Shown here: positions 6,338 through 6,339 of the stretch, piece by piece
Layout of the letters: each line of letters begins with the position of its first letter
Numbering within the stretch: position 1 is the stretch's first letter
Assembly: GCA_964487655.1 (NCBI GenBank)
Contig: CAZASB010000273.1
Coordinates: 1-6,339, forward strand
DNA: 6,339 bases
Direction: 5' to 3'
DNA from: PWXP01 sp964487655
GTDB lineage: Bacteria > Planctomycetota > Planctomycetia > Pirellulales > Thermoguttaceae
Program-made: the position numbers and the translations under genes
Notes under the pieces: model-generated
Told to the model about the DNA's origin: nothing
The model's database searches: none
The model's input: only the letters and a program-made list of their open reading frames with translations

Positions 6338-6339
6338 AC

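Noticed and set aside
1..6339. CRISPR arrays, tRNA or rRNA genes, insertion sequences
   Set aside because: No spaced direct-repeat array, cloverleaf, rRNA-like stretch, transposase or terminal inverted repeat was recognised on either strand.

Overview
This window is GC-rich, densely coding chromosomal DNA from a Gram-negative-type bacterium with a cytochrome-rich periplasm. The gene content most resembles Planctomycetes: an nrfH-nrfA pair whose NrfA has an all-CXXCH haem set, a YVTN propeller fused to a di-haem cytochrome, and a lipoprotein metallopeptidase with a PA-IL/LecA-like lectin domain. That assignment is inferred from protein architecture only. There is no rRNA or other phylogenetic marker, and Acidobacteria or related phyla remain possible.

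Left block (1-1962, + strand): the 3' part of nrfH, the tetrahaem membrane quinol dehydrogenase, cut by the window edge. It is followed 24 bp later by a complete nrfA, the pentahaem ammonia-forming nitrite reductase. Together they would pass electrons from menaquinol to periplasmic nitrite (dissimilatory nitrite reduction to ammonium, or nitrite/NO detoxification). NrfA has an ordinary CXXCH at haem 1 instead of the classical CXXCK and keeps an N-terminal membrane anchor.

Middle block (1963-2712): a small convergent minus-strand gene for a DUF2007 protein, with its own near-consensus promoter, then about 420 bp of non-coding DNA. This intergenic stretch holds back-to-back promoter candidates, a perfect 7-bp inverted repeat and a short dyad over the rightward -10.

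Right block (2713-6212, + strand): two tightly spaced genes (8 bp apart) that look translationally coupled. The first encodes an exported YVTN beta-propeller / di-haem cytochrome. The second encodes a lipoprotein with a gluzincin (HEGVH...E) peptidase domain and a C-terminal PA-IL-like domain. No pathway is known to me for this pair.

Right edge (6213-6339): no gene, but a strikingly well-formed FNR/DNR-type class II promoter. The box TTGAT-CCAT-GTCAA is followed exactly 22 bp later by CATAAT, then a GC hairpin and a purine-rich Shine-Dalgarno-like stretch at the very end. A regulated gene very probably starts just beyond the window.
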